A stretch of DNA of 64,000 nucleotides, taken from Stenomitos rutilans HA7619-LM2. GTDB taxonomy: Bacteria; Cyanobacteriota; Cyanobacteriia; Leptolyngbyales; Leptolyngbyaceae. Positions within the stretch are counted from its first letter, which is position 1. Each line of letters opens with the position of its first letter. The notes under the pieces were generated by a model, which was given only the letters and a program-made list of their open reading frames with translations, did no database searches and was not told where the DNA came from. The stretch is from the NCBI GenBank assembly GCA_019358945.1, contig JAHHIE010000025.1:25839-89838 (forward strand), given 5' to 3'. This document shows positions 43,464-52,986 of this stretch, one piece after another. The translations under genes and the position numbers were made by a program.

Positions 43464-44174
43464 CTACTCTCCACACTTACAGCTATCCTTCAGTTGATGC
43501 ATTACAGCGGGGGCGAGTCCGCCCCAGAGGGGAGTGTTAACGTCAGCCGATCGCAGTCCTTCAGCCGTCCAGGAGTTGCAGGTTTTGAGTGCAGAGTAGC
43601 GTCCGGTGGCAATGTAGAAGCTACTGTCGCCATCATGCCCACGGCTAATTAGTTCCTGCCCCTGGCTGTTGGTCTGGAAAGACGCTTCGAGGAAGTGCAT
43701 TAACTTCAAGTACTGAGCCTGATCCAGACTGATGCATTTAAGGGTTTCGTTGGGGTAGTGGGGAACAGCGGTATGTCCTTTGACGAAGAGGGCAGCGGGA
43801 TTTGGCCGCAGGAGCGATCGCAGTGCGCTAGAGATGCTGATCTTATCCCAGGATGGTGTTTCGACGTAAAAGGTGCGATCGCCCCAGCCAAACTGAAGAT
43901 AGCGGTAGTCAGCAGGCTTGCTTTTACCCAGCGTGGCTAGATTGAGGTGCTGGCCCCAGTCGAAGGCATCATTGTGAACGGGCACAAAAAAGTTGGTGTG
44001 CATCACGTCGCCTGCAACGTAGACTCTATATTTGCAGCCCGTCTGCTGTGTTGGTGTATGCCATTGTCGGGGTGTTACCGCCGCGATCGCTAGGAGTGTG
44101 ATCGTGCCCAAAATGCCGCCTAGCCCGTATAGCCCTGCCTGTCCAACCCGTTTCCAAACAGCCCGATCATTCAT
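43464..44174 (-). CDS. TIGR02117 / DUF2459 family protein
   Basis: A 236-aa protein with one N-terminal membrane helix (AGLYGLGGILGTITLLAIAAV). Family blocks are VMHTNFFVPVHNDAFDW, YRYLQFGWGDRTFYVETPSW and HDGDSSFYIATGRYSALKTCNSWTAEGL. The C-N-x-W motif, with His at HTN, suggests a papain-like fold of this family. Relatives are sometimes called urease-associated, but the biochemical role is not known. Confidence 0.85.
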   Translation of the reverse strand: MNDRAVWKRVGQAGLYGLGGILGTITLLAIAAVTPRQWHTPTQQTGCKYRVYVAGDVMHTNFFVPVHNDAFDWGQHLNLATLGKSKPADYRYLQFGWGDRTFYVETPSWDKISISSALRSLLRPNPAALFVKGHTAVPHYPNETLKCISLDQAQYLKLMHFLEASFQTNSQGQELISRGHDGDSSFYIATGRYSALKTCNSWTAEGLRSADVNTPLWGGLAPAVMHQLKDSCKCGE

Positions 44175-44530
44175 TACTGCGCCAAACGTGTTGAGTTAAC
44201 CTACCATTGAGCAAATGAGGCTTATTGTTGCGGAATTTTAGACTGTGCATTGCGTCACGAATGTTAGTTAGGCTGCTTGAGTTATTAGTAAAGAAGATAT
44301 TGGGGGTCTTGATAGGACATTTAGAAGCATTGGGTATTGCTGAGTCAAGTTCACTAAAGGTTACAGATCAATGGCTCTATTCAATCGTTATAATTTCTAG
44401 CACGAGTCAATAAAAGGCATAGATTCTGTTTCAAGATTTGGGTGGGTTTTGGTTTAGCTGGAATGAAACGGTTTAGTTAAAAGAGCGTCAAGTATTTTAA
44501 GGTTCAAAATTTCAGGAGGAGATTTTTGAT
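44175..44530. other. Spacer without a recognised gene
   Basis: A 62-codon frame at 44225-44413 is the only open frame of note. It has no clear ribosome-binding site and no family match, so I do not call it. AGGAGG at 44514-44519 belongs to the next gene. Confidence 0.4.
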
Positions 44531-44791
44531 ATGACATCTGAGGACAGCAGCCCTAAACACCGCGCCTTAACTGATGTAATTAAGCAAATTCTACTGGGCA
44601 TTGCATTTGGACTATTGCTTACACTTATCCCTTTGTCCTACATCTCGATATCAGCTATAGAGTTGGATTTGTTACATATCATTCTCCTAGCTGCACCAGT
44701 TTTGTTTTGTGGAATACTGGCGGCTGCTTTTGGGAACAAGTTTTTAAGCCCGTTGACGAAATTTCTGGAATCCATTCCTCCTATTGGTTGA
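44531..44791 (+). CDS. Small two-helix membrane protein (86 aa)
   Basis: It has a strong AGGAGG site 11 bp before the ATG. A short polar N-terminus (MTSEDSSPKHRALTD) is followed by two membrane helices (ILLGIAFGLLLTLIPLSYIS and LLHIILLAAPVLFCGILAAAFG). The end is SPLTKFLESIPPIG. Not recognised as a named family; the good start signal and clean membrane topology support a real gene. Confidence 0.6.
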   Translation: MTSEDSSPKHRALTDVIKQILLGIAFGLLLTLIPLSYISISAIELDLLHIILLAAPVLFCGILAAAFGNKFLSPLTKFLESIPPIG

Positions 44792-45138
44792 GTTATTTGC
44801 ATTAATAATCTCTAGGTCATAGGTTTGTATGTCGTATATTCCAGAGGCTTAAAATATACAGTCTAGCAACTTAAATGTAGCAGACAGCTAAAAGCCGCTG
44901 GTATCGAGTCCGAGGTCATCTACTGCTGCTGCTTTGAGCCGTTGGAACGCAATGACATTTAACTGATTTTCCGGTTTGCTTGCAACTGGTTGCTTGTAGA
45001 CCGAGCGGTACAAACCATTTGTGGGTAAGGCAGCCCATCAACGTCCATCCTACGCTGATTTGCTGATGCACAACTGTCCGTACCAATGGAGCGTCTGTAG
45101 CCTGTGCTCTCTAGCCTGTTATCTTTTGTGACCTGACT
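44792..45138. other. Spacer without a recognised gene
   Basis: No gene is assigned. On the minus strand a short stop-terminated stretch near 44890-44960 reads NVIAFQRLKAAAVDDLGLD, which looks like a gene end. It has no start and may be a remnant; I cannot name it. Confidence 0.35.
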
Positions 45139-46668
45139 ATGGTGAAACAACGGCTCTTTCTTGGATCGGTTGCCTTTGGCATCAGTTTTGGCATTAGTTT
45201 TTTAACAGGCCGTGATCTTGACAAAGCGTTTGCGTCGGGTGTAACGACTACAGTGGCGACAGTGGCAGCCGCCGTAGTGGTTGATCGACAATTCCACCAG
45301 CAGGCGTATACACGCATCGCCGACCTCAAACGCCATATCTACGCGTTACAACAACGTCGTGCAGAAGCCTACCACGCCTACAAACAGCTTGAGGCCGAGA
45401 AAGAGCAGTTAGAAGCAAATCTACAGACCCTTGCGTTGCCGCCCAGTCAACCGCATTTGGGTAATCTACCCTTACCAAGAGCGCTACCTGCCGCACGCAA
45501 AGCGCTGAGTTGGAATTTATCGGCCCCAGCCAATGCAGAACCGTCGATCGCCGCGAGACCGTACGAACTACCCACGGAAATTCCTACTTCTAGGCAGCCA
45601 TTATACCAAGCCATCCACAGCGAGTCAGACGAAGCAATCAGCCAGCAAATGCTTACAGAGGCAACTGCAACCAAACATAAGATTGAAGCCAACCTTGCGG
45701 CACTCCAGGCTGAGTTGAGCCAGATCAAGGGACAAATTACCGATCACCGACAGGCTAGAGAAAAATTGTCGCGGGACATCGCAAATGTCAGGGAAGAGAA
45801 GCGTCAACTGGAAGCAACGGCCAAAACACTCAAGCAAGAAGTCCAGGAGCTAGAAACCTGTCGGGTAGAATTAGAGCAGTTTTTGACCTATGCGGAAGCA
45901 AAAAAGCGAGAATTAGAAACTGGCTCCAACCCACTTCAGGAAGCCCTCAAGCAATTACAAACGCAGATTGAAGCGCAGCAAGAAGAACTGCATGTACTGG
46001 AAGCTCAAATCCTCGATCGCCGCAACCAGAAAGAGGCGATCGAGCAACAGTTAGCCACGCTCACGACCGCTTTAGCAGAAGTGACTGGCGAGTCTCCGCG
46101 TGACCTGAACGGAAACCAACCTGCTGGTAGCACCACAACCAATGGTCATAGTCACGGTAAGGCGGCTGAGACTCGTCCTCAAGCTGGGGCGATCTCACCA
46201 AAAGAGACGTCCAAGCAACCTATATCGTCCAAACAGCCTGTATTGCCGAAGTCATCTATGCCACTCAAGCAACCAGCGCTAATCGTCAAGGCAGACAGCG
46301 AATCTCTGCAATCGCGTTCAGCCCAGCCCAGAACCGCCACACTTTTACCGAAGTCGATCACCACTGAATCGCCATCCGGTCTGCCCCAAGAGTGGACTGA
46401 CTTCATGGTGCAGTTGCCAGAGTACGAGCTACAGACACTGAAGGTCATCGTTGAGCAAAACCATCCTGCTACGGCACTCAAACACCTGGCAGAAGACAAC
46501 CTGACCATGCCAGAGCTTCTGATTGATGCCATTAACGAACGTGCACTAGAGACGATCGGTGATCTGGTGATTGACGCAACCGCCGGGGCTGGATCAGCGG
46601 CGATCGTCCGCGAGCATCTCAAGCTGGTGAAAAAGCTGTTGAAAACGTATGACGAGTTGGCACACTGA
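45139..46668 (+). CDS. Coiled-coil protein with conserved C-terminal helical domain
   Basis: A 509-aa protein. A hydrophobic N-terminus (LFLGSVAFGISFGISFLTG) suggests a membrane anchor. Residues about 55-330 are coiled coil in two blocks (e.g. HAYKQLEAEKEQLEANLQTL, REEKRQLEATAKTLKQEV, QEELHVLEAQILDRRNQKEA). A Ser/Lys/Pro-rich linker with repeated SKQPxxxK units follows. The C-terminal ~85 residues (LPEYELQTLKVIVEQNHPATALKHLAEDN, then TMPELLIDAINERALETIGD) resemble the TerB C-terminal domain seen in cyanobacterial proteins; that match is tentative. Function is unknown. Confidence 0.65.
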   Translation: MVKQRLFLGSVAFGISFGISFLTGRDLDKAFASGVTTTVATVAAAVVVDRQFHQQAYTRIADLKRHIYALQQRRAEAYHAYKQLEAEKEQLEANLQTLALPPSQPHLGNLPLPRALPAARKALSWNLSAPANAEPSIAARPYELPTEIPTSRQPLYQAIHSESDEAISQQMLTEATATKHKIEANLAALQAELSQIKGQITDHRQAREKLSRDIANVREEKRQLEATAKTLKQEVQELETCRVELEQFLTYAEAKKRELETGSNPLQEALKQLQTQIEAQQEELHVLEAQILDRRNQKEAIEQQLATLTTALAEVTGESPRDLNGNQPAGSTTTNGHSHGKAAETRPQAGAISPKETSKQPISSKQPVLPKSSMPLKQPALIVKADSESLQSRSAQPRTATLLPKSITTESPSGLPQEWTDFMVQLPEYELQTLKVIVEQNHPATALKHLAEDNLTMPELLIDAINERALETIGDLVIDATAGAGSAAIVREHLKLVKKLLKTYDELAH

Positions 46669-46671
46669 AGA

Positions 46672-46835
46672 AGGCAGAAGGCAGAAGTAGAGGGAGTGGG
46701 GGAAGCAGGGGAGGCGGGGGCAGGGGCGTTGTTATTGTTAGATAGAGAAGAGAGCTATGTGCTGATGGCTGATGGCTGACCACTTGATTAACTCAAAACT
46801 TCTACGCTGACCGCTGACAGCTGACCGCTCAAATA
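46672..46835. repeat. Intergenic repeat tract
   Basis: It holds GGCAGAAGGCAGAAG (period 7), GGGGAAGCAGGGGAGGCGGGGG (period about 9), GCTGATGGCTGATGGCTGACC (period 7) and GCTGACCGCTGACAGCTGACCG (period 7). It occupies most of the convergent gap before the CobE gene. Confidence 0.9.
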
Positions 46836-46883
46836 ATGAAAGGCAAAAGACAGGTAGATTGCTTGTGTTGATTGATCTTGGGA

Positions 46884-47426
46884 TTAGGAGTGTTGGGCCG
46901 ATCGTGCAACTGCGATCGTCATAGCCCCCTTCTGATCCATAGAACGATAGCATTGCTTGGGAACGCAAAGAACAGGTTTAGGGCGCAGAGTATCGCGTGT
47001 AGAAAGCATTACCAGATTGCTCTCTCTGCGTCTCTGCGTCTCTGCGGTGATCCCCTGATCCACTTCCCCCGCTTCCCCTTCTCCACAAGCTAAAAGTGCC
47101 GCCGCTTCCGCAACGCTAGGAGTGCCAACTGCCGCCTCGATCGCGCTAGAGGCATTCGGCACCGTCACTGATCGTAGCCTCTCAACCGGATAGAAACACA
47201 GAGGCAGGTGGCGATCGCGGCAAAACGCAAGCAAGCCTGCCTCATTCGCTTTTGTGTCGATCGTCGCCACTCCAGCGATCGCGCCTTCGTGCAGTGTATA
47301 AGCTCGAAAGACTGCCCGAATCGCCTGCTCAATCAGGCCTTTGGCTGTGCCCTGTTTGCAACCAATCCCAACCCAAAAGATTCTTGGCAATGGCTCTTCA
47401 GGTACAGCATGAGTGCTTGAAGCCAT
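46884..47426 (-). CDS. CobE / CbiG C-terminal-type cobalamin biosynthesis protein with repeat insertion
   Basis: The N-terminus RIFWVGIGCKQGTAKGLIEQAI, the block IAGVATIDTKANEAGLLAFCRDRHLPLCFYP and SVAEAAALLAC mark the CobE/CbiG-C domain used in the aerobic/anaerobic corrin pathway. The true C-terminal strand is PVLCVPKQ...GAMTIAVAR. Between ACGEG and PVLCVPK lie about 35 residues (116-150) not expected in the family, including QGITAETQRRRES. They are encoded by TCTCTGCG repeats (period 8) and related DNA. The 180-aa length, against about 130-145 usual, reflects that insertion. It sits 6 bp downstream of ndhB on the same strand. Confidence 0.78.
   Translation of the reverse strand: MASSTHAVPEEPLPRIFWVGIGCKQGTAKGLIEQAIRAVFRAYTLHEGAIAGVATIDTKANEAGLLAFCRDRHLPLCFYPVERLRSVTVPNASSAIEAAVGTPSVAEAAALLACGEGEAGEVDQGITAETQRRRESNLVMLSTRDTLRPKPVLCVPKQCYRSMDQKGAMTIAVARSAQHS
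46960..47090. repeat. Repeat DNA within the CobE gene
   Basis: TCTCTGCGTCTCTGCGTCTCTGCGG at about 47020-47046 is a period-8 repeat. It is flanked by CCCCCGCTTCCCCTTCTCC and by GCGCAGAGTATCGCGT. All of it is translated within the cobE-like frame. Confidence 0.8.
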
Positions 47427-47432
47427 GTTTCC

Positions 47433-49019
47433 CTAGCTTTGACGGTCAGGGGCGATCGTAGGCGTTAACGCCGCTTTAGGGGCAACAGCATCCTTACTCG
47501 CGGTCAGGGACAATTGCTGCAAGATAGGCGTTTGGGTAACAGCACTATTCGCCAGCGCAAACAGCGGGTTCGAGAGAATGCCAGCCAGTGAGGTCACGAT
47601 CGCGGTTGCAACTAGCCCAACTTGCAGCGATCGCATGCCTGGCAGACTCCAGCTAATCGCAGGATAGTTCTTCACCGATTCAGACATTTCCTGCGGCTCC
47701 TTCACCACCATCATCTTGACTACCCGGATGTAGTAGTAAATCGAGATCACGCTGGTAATTAATCCCAACAGCACTAGCCCATAAGCGCCGGCCTGCCAAC
47801 CAGCCCAGAAAAGGTAAATTTTGCCAAAGAAACCAACCAGTGGTGGAATACCGCCCAAGGACAGCAGACATAGGCTCAGGCAGAGGGTCAGAAGTGGATC
47901 TTTCTGGTACAGCCCCGAATATTCGCTAATTTGATCCGTCCCCGTCCGCAAGGAAAACAGAATCACCCCTGCAAAGGCACCCAGGTTCATAAACAGGTAC
48001 GAAATTAAGTAAAAGATCAAGCTGGCATAGCCTGCATCACTACCGATGACCAAACCGATCATGACAAAGCCTGCTTGCCCAATGGAGGAATACGCCAGTA
48101 GACGCTTCATGCTGGTTTGGGCCAAAGCCACCACATTCCCCAGCACCAGGCTGAGTACTGCCAGTGCCGTCATGACCAAATGCCATTCTTCGGTGAGTAA
48201 CGGAAACGCCGTGACCAACAAGCGAATGGCTAGCGCAAAGCCAGCCGCTTTAGAACCAACGGAGAGGAAAGCAACCACTGGGGTCGGAGCGCCTTCGTAG
48301 ACATCTGGAGTCCACTGATGAAAGGGGACTGCCGCGATTTTGAACGCGATCCCCGCGATCGCAAAGACCAACGCGATCACCAACCCTAGCGACTGGGTAG
48401 AACCAGTATCCGCAATACTCCCCGCGATCGCGCTCAGCGTTGTTTCCCCACCCGATAAGCCATACAGCAGCGACAGACCATACAGAAAAATGGCAGAACT
48501 GGATGCCCCAATCAGCAAATACTTCAGCGATGCCTCATTAGAGCGAGGATCGCGCTTTGTATAGCCCGTCAGAAGGTACGACGAGATACTCAACGTTTCC
48601 AGCGAGACAAAAATCATGACCAACTCATCGGCACCAGACAGGAACATCCCCCCGATCGTGGCCGTGAGCAAAATTGATAAGAACTCTGCCAGGGATGTGC
48701 CGGAGCGATTGATATAGCTAATCGACATGAGGATCGTCACCACGGCTGACAACGCCACGATGCCCCGTAAAAGGACGCTCAACGCATCATCGTTAAAGCT
48801 GCCCAAAAAGGAAATCGGATTTGCCGTATCCCACTGGTAGTACAGCGCGACTACGGCCGCTAGCAGCCCCGCGATTGAGACGTAGGGTGTCCAGCGCGAG
48901 GAGGCCGTCCGTCCCACGATCAAGTCACCCACAATGACGAGCATGAGGGTGGTAATTACAATGCCTTCTGGCAGAATCGTCCCAGCGTTAAGCTGAGCAG
49001 CAAGCGTGGCGAAATCCAT
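47433..49019 (-). CDS. ndhB: NAD(P)H-quinone oxidoreductase subunit 2 (NdhB)
   Basis: A proton-pumping antiporter-like subunit of the photosynthetic NDH-1 complex in the thylakoid membrane. About 14 membrane helices are visible. Family sequences include [69 protein letters not shown] and [11 protein letters not shown]. The 528-aa length is normal. Start is ATG at 49019. The CobE gene follows closely and may be read through. Confidence 0.97.
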   Translation of the reverse strand: MDFATLAAQLNAGTILPEGIVITTLMLVIVGDLIVGRTASSRWTPYVSIAGLLAAVVALYYQWDTANPISFLGSFNDDALSVLLRGIVALSAVVTILMSISYINRSGTSLAEFLSILLTATIGGMFLSGADELVMIFVSLETLSISSYLLTGYTKRDPRSNEASLKYLLIGASSSAIFLYGLSLLYGLSGGETTLSAIAGSIADTGSTQSLGLVIALVFAIAGIAFKIAAVPFHQWTPDVYEGAPTPVVAFLSVGSKAAGFALAIRLLVTAFPLLTEEWHLVMTALAVLSLVLGNVVALAQTSMKRLLAYSSIGQAGFVMIGLVIGSDAGYASLIFYLISYLFMNLGAFAGVILFSLRTGTDQISEYSGLYQKDPLLTLCLSLCLLSLGGIPPLVGFFGKIYLFWAGWQAGAYGLVLLGLITSVISIYYYIRVVKMMVVKEPQEMSESVKNYPAISWSLPGMRSLQVGLVATAIVTSLAGILSNPLFALANSAVTQTPILQQLSLTASKDAVAPKAALTPTIAPDRQS

Positions 49020-49425
49020 GAGGAGTTGCTCTATGAATAAGATACGTTAGGGTTACGTGAAGGGAAGACGCGATCGCTTTCTGGGCATCTCTTTCTTTGA
49101 TAGCCAGAAGGCGAGAGAGTCAGAAATCTTCTACAGTGGATTCTACATCGCAATCTACTGTAACGCTGTATTCCGCAGCATTGGGTTTAAAGTCGATTGT
49201 AATCGCGATCGCTCAATGTAATGGTCTTGCTTTTTGGGTGGCAAATACCTGAACGTCCTTCCAGGCAGTTGATCCAACCGACCATAGATTAACAACCCTC
49301 CTTCTTAACTTCAGTAGTGACATCTCAGGAATCTCTCACCAACCCCTGGTAGTCACCGCAATATTGGTTATAAGAGAGATTAGAGAATCTGATTGCCGCG
49401 ATATCCTTTTCAACGTTAACGACCC
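49020..49425. other. Divergent ndhB-topA promoter region
   Basis: This 406-bp region separates two divergent genes. No ORF, tRNA or tandem repeat is evident. AT-rich sequence near 49360-49400 (ATTGGTTATAAGAGAG) could include the topA promoter; this is weak. Confidence 0.4.
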
Positions 49426-52164
49426 ATGTCAAAGCTTGTCATCGTCGAGTCACCCACCAAAGCACGTACCATTCGCAATTACCTTCCCGCCGGGTATCGG
49501 GTAGAGGCATCAATGGGTCACGTGCGTGATTTGCCCCAATCTGCGAGTGAAATTCCCGCAAGCGTGAAGGGCGAGAAGTGGGCACCGCTCGGTGTCAACG
49601 TGGAGGCAAACTTTGAGCCACTCTATGTCGTACCGCAAGACAAAAAGAAAATTGTTAAAGAACTCAAAGAAGCGCTGAAGGCCGCAGACGAACTCATTCT
49701 GGCAACGGACGAAGACCGGGAAGGAGAAAGCATTAGCTGGCACTTGCTGCAACTGCTCAAGCCGAATGTGCCCATCAAGCGCATGGTCTTCCACGAAATT
49801 ACCGAAGATGCCATCCGTGAAGCGATTCGCAATTGCCGGGATGTGGATGAACGGTTGGTACGCGCCCAGGAAACCCGTCGAATTCTCGATCGCCTCGTCG
49901 GCTATACCCTCTCTCCACTCCTGTGGAAAAAAATTGCCTTTGGGCTATCGGCGGGACGGGTGCAATCTGTATCCGTTCGCTTGCTGGTCAGACGCGAACG
50001 CCAGAGACGCGCCTTTCGACAAGGCAGCTACTGGGATCTGAAGGCAACGTTGGAAGGTGAGAGTCAGGAGTCAGGAGTCAGGAGTCAGCAAGCGTTTGAA
50101 GCACGGTTAGTCACTCTGGCAGGTGTTCGTGTTGCCAACGGTAGTGACTTTGATGAGGCGACCGGACAGGTCATTGCAGGACGGAATGTAGTGCTGCTTA
50201 ATGAGGCAGAGGCACGGACATTACAGGATCGGATTCGCGATCGCCCGTGGGCCGTCACTAATCTAGAAGAGCGCCCTGTTACCCGCAAGCCCTCGCCACC
50301 CTTTACCACCTCTACCCTGCAACAAGAGGCAAACCGCAAACTGGGACTTTCTGCCCGTGACACCATGCGGACCGCCCAAAGCCTTTATGAGCAAGGCTAC
50401 ATCACCTACATGAGAACGGACTCTGTCAGCCTTTCGCAACAAGCAATTACAGCCGCTCGTGATTGCGTACAGTCCATGTATGGTGCCGAATATTTGAGTC
50501 CTGAACCGCGCCGCTACTCCACCAAAAGCAAAGGCGCTCAAGAGGCTCACGAAGCGATTCGTCCTTCTGGCAGTAACTTCCGCACCCCGCAGCAAACCGG
50601 GTTGAAAGACCGTGAATTTCGTCTGTACGACCTCATCTGGAAGCGTACTGTAGCGACGCAGATGGCAGAAGTGCGGCAAACTCACGTTACGGTGCAAATC
50701 CAGGTTGAGGATGCAGGGTTTCGTGCCAGCGGGAAGCGCATCGACTTTGCAGGCTTCTTCCGTGCCTATGTAGAAGGGTCAGATGATCCCAATGCGGCGA
50801 TCGAAGATCAGGAGATTATCCTGCCTCCACTGCAAGTTGGCACCACGCCCACATGTGTGGATTTAGAGGCGATCGGGCACGAAACCCAACCCCCTGCCCG
50901 CTTTACCGAAGCGTCTCTCGTCAAAACGCTGGAAAGTGAAGGCATCGGTCGCCCCAGTACCTACGCCAGCATTATTGGCACGATTATCGATCGGGGCTAC
51001 GCCAACATGGTTGGGAATGCGCTGGTGCCGACCTTCACCGCGTTTGCCGTCACTGCCCTGCTCGAAAAATACTTCCCGGATCTGGTAGACACGAGTTTTA
51101 CCGCTCGCATGGAGCACGCCCTAGACGAAATTTCCACAGGCGCAGTCGAATGGCTCCCATACTTGAAAGAGTTTTATCTGGGCGATACCGGACTAGAAAC
51201 CCAGGTGAAAGACCGCGAGAGTGAAATTGATCCCACTCAGGCACGGACGGTCGATCTAGAAAATCTAGCAGCGAAAGTGCGGATTGGTCGGTTTGGTGCA
51301 TACATTGAAGCCGAGAACGGTGATGGGAGTGTCAAAGCCTCCATCCCCAAGGACTTGACCCCGGCGGATCTCGATCCCGCCCAAGTCGAAGTGCTGCTAC
51401 GCCAAAAAACCGAAGGCCCCGATAAGGTTGGGCTACATCCCGAAACGGGCGAACCCATTTACCTCAAAATTGGTGCCTATGGGCCTTACGTGCAGCTTGG
51501 CGATGAGTCCGATGCCAACCCTAAACCTAAACGGGCATCGCTTCCCAAAGGCGTTACGCCTGACACGTTGACGCTGGAGCAGGCGGTTGGACTGCTCAAG
51601 TTACCCCGGCTTTTGGGCACGCATCCCGAACTTGGGGGCAAAATTCAGGCTAGCCTCGGTCGGTTTGGGCCTTACGTGGTGCTGGATCAGGGCAAAGGCG
51701 TGAAAGAATATCGCTCGATCAAAGCAGGTGATGATGTCCTGACGATTACCCTCGATCGCGCCCTCGAAATGCTGGCAGAACCCAAAACCGGACGAGGCAA
51801 ACGTGCGGCAGCTAAACCACTCCGCGAACTCGGTGCCCATCCTGAAGACGGCGAACCCGTGAATATTTACGATGGCCCCTACGGCCCTTACATCAAGCAT
51901 GGCAAGGTGAATGCCTCTCTACCCGAAGGCGAAACCGTTGAAGCGATCGCCATGACCACTGCGGTCGAAGCCCTCAACGCGAAGGCTGGTACGAAGAAAG
52001 GAGGGCGATCGCGCAAGACCAGCACTGCGACTGAAACCACCAAAGCCACCAAAACCAGCGGCACCACCAAAAAGACCGCTGCTAAAACAACTGGCACCAA
52101 AAAGACCACTGCGAAGAAAACCACCAAAAGATCTACCACCAGCAAAAAAGCCTCCACGCCCTAA
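49426..52164 (+). CDS. topA: DNA topoisomerase I with short in-frame repeat insertion
   Basis: A type IA topoisomerase that relaxes negative supercoils. The TOPRIM domain begins [19 protein letters not shown] and contains [19 protein letters not shown]. The active-site tyrosine is in [34 protein letters not shown] and [18 protein letters not shown] are conserved. Instead of zinc ribbons the C-terminus has four TopA-C repeats with GPYV/GAYI cores ([39 protein letters not shown]), as usual in cyanobacteria. A Lys/Thr/Ala-rich tail of about 55 residues ([20 protein letters not shown]) follows. Residues about 212-222 ([11 protein letters not shown]) come from GTCAGGA heptamers. Confidence 0.97.
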   Translation: MSKLVIVESPTKARTIRNYLPAGYRVEASMGHVRDLPQSASEIPASVKGEKWAPLGVNVEANFEPLYVVPQDKKKIVKELKEALKAADELILATDEDREGESISWHLLQLLKPNVPIKRMVFHEITEDAIREAIRNCRDVDERLVRAQETRRILDRLVGYTLSPLLWKKIAFGLSAGRVQSVSVRLLVRRERQRRAFRQGSYWDLKATLEGESQESGVRSQQAFEARLVTLAGVRVANGSDFDEATGQVIAGRNVVLLNEAEARTLQDRIRDRPWAVTNLEERPVTRKPSPPFTTSTLQQEANRKLGLSARDTMRTAQSLYEQGYITYMRTDSVSLSQQAITAARDCVQSMYGAEYLSPEPRRYSTKSKGAQEAHEAIRPSGSNFRTPQQTGLKDREFRLYDLIWKRTVATQMAEVRQTHVTVQIQVEDAGFRASGKRIDFAGFFRAYVEGSDDPNAAIEDQEIILPPLQVGTTPTCVDLEAIGHETQPPARFTEASLVKTLESEGIGRPSTYASIIGTIIDRGYANMVGNALVPTFTAFAVTALLEKYFPDLVDTSFTARMEHALDEISTGAVEWLPYLKEFYLGDTGLETQVKDRESEIDPTQARTVDLENLAAKVRIGRFGAYIEAENGDGSVKASIPKDLTPADLDPAQVEVLLRQKTEGPDKVGLHPETGEPIYLKIGAYGPYVQLGDESDANPKPKRASLPKGVTPDTLTLEQAVGLLKLPRLLGTHPELGGKIQASLGRFGPYVVLDQGKGVKEYRSIKAGDDVLTITLDRALEMLAEPKTGRGKRAAAKPLRELGAHPEDGEPVNIYDGPYGPYIKHGKVNASLPEGETVEAIAMTTAVEALNAKAGTKKGGRSRKTSTATETTKATKTSGTTKKTAAKTTGTKKTTAKKTTKRSTTSKKASTP
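50061..50090. repeat. GTCAGGA heptanucleotide repeat inside topA
   Basis: Three and a half GTCAGGA units start at 50063 and end GTCAGCA. They are in frame in topA and fall within the loop after the first conserved strand of domain IV (LKATLEGE...FEARL). Confidence 0.9.
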
Positions 52165-52230
52165 AACAGTATGTAGCCAAGGTAATTTCTCTCATAGTGC
52201 TAATTAGCTATAGGTAATAGGGGAACTCAC

Positions 52231-52446
52231 ATAGCACCTAACACTTCTTTAGAGGAACGACTTGCGGCAGTAGAAGCCGCGATCGCTGAGTTGCAGAAGC
52301 AGGTTTCGACTCCTCAACCAACAAATTGGTTGCAACAGATTACAGGCTCTTTCAAGAATGAACCTGCTTTTGAGGAAGTACTTACTTATGGGCGAACCAT
52401 CCGTCAAGGAGATGAGTCTTTCCTCGAAGCGCAAGAAGAGCAATGA
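52231..52446 (+). pseudogene. Antitoxin-like gene without a normal start codon
   Basis: The frame encodes APNTSLEERLAAVEAAIAEL, NWLQQITGSFKNEPAFEEV and LTYGRTIRQGDESF. This is the typical N-terminal coiled coil plus WW/FxxxPAFxExxxxGR pattern of antitoxins that accompany PIN toxins in cyanobacteria. The codon where ATG is expected is ATA (52231); no ATG, GTG or TTG occurs between the upstream stop and that point. It ends TGA at 52446, overlapping the PIN gene by 4 bp. Either ATA is used or the gene has lost its start; I favour decay. Confidence 0.65.
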
Positions 52447-52874
52447 AATATTTGTTGGACACAGAAGATCATCTGAGCATTCTTCAGCGACAAGCAGGGC
52501 AAGATTACATTCACCTTTCAACGCGTCTGGCCCAATATCCACGATCAGATTTTGCTGTATCGACTGTATCGTTTCATGAGCAGATGCTTGGTAGCCACGC
52601 TTATATTAATCGCGCTCGTAATCCGAAAGACGTAGTGAAAGGATATGAAATGATGGCGCGGCTCGTCAGCGATTTCAAAGTGCTGCCCCTTGTCTCATTT
52701 GATGCGGGTGCAGCCACGATACTTGATCAGTTACAGACACAACGGATTCAACTAGCAACAATGGCTGCGCGGATTGCAGCAATTGCGCTGTTCCATAAAT
52801 TGATTCTTTTAACCCGTAATCATCAAGATTCTAGTAAAGTTTCAGGGTTATTGATCGAAGACTGGACAGTTTGA
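52443..52874 (+). CDS. PIN-domain (VapC-like) toxin, probably damaged
   Basis: A 143-aa PIN protein: KYLLDTEDHLSIL, STVSFHEQMLG, FDAGAATILDQLQTQRI, and the C-terminal LLTRNHQDSSKVSGLLIEDWT. Two changes are notable. The first acidic motif, usually LLDTDHLSxL, has one extra residue (LLDTEDHLSIL). The conserved late Asp expected before R-I-A-A-I (usually G-x-x-D-x-R-I-A) is Ala here (TMAARIAAIAL). D6 remains. With the broken antitoxin start this suggests loss of toxicity. It is probably a former VapBC-type pair. Confidence 0.75.
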   Translation: MKYLLDTEDHLSILQRQAGQDYIHLSTRLAQYPRSDFAVSTVSFHEQMLGSHAYINRARNPKDVVKGYEMMARLVSDFKVLPLVSFDAGAATILDQLQTQRIQLATMAARIAAIALFHKLILLTRNHQDSSKVSGLLIEDWTV

Positions 52875-52986
52875 GGTGGCAATAGAAATAGTTGTGATAG
52901 TTGCGGCAAAACAGCCACAATGCAGTGAAGCACAAAGTCTTCTGGCTTAGTTTCAGTGTATCGGTTGCCGCTGATTGAGATCGCCC

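Noticed and set aside
44225..44413. A 62-codon frame before the small membrane protein gene.
   Set aside because: No start signal, no family match, and codon content unlike neighbours; likely chance.
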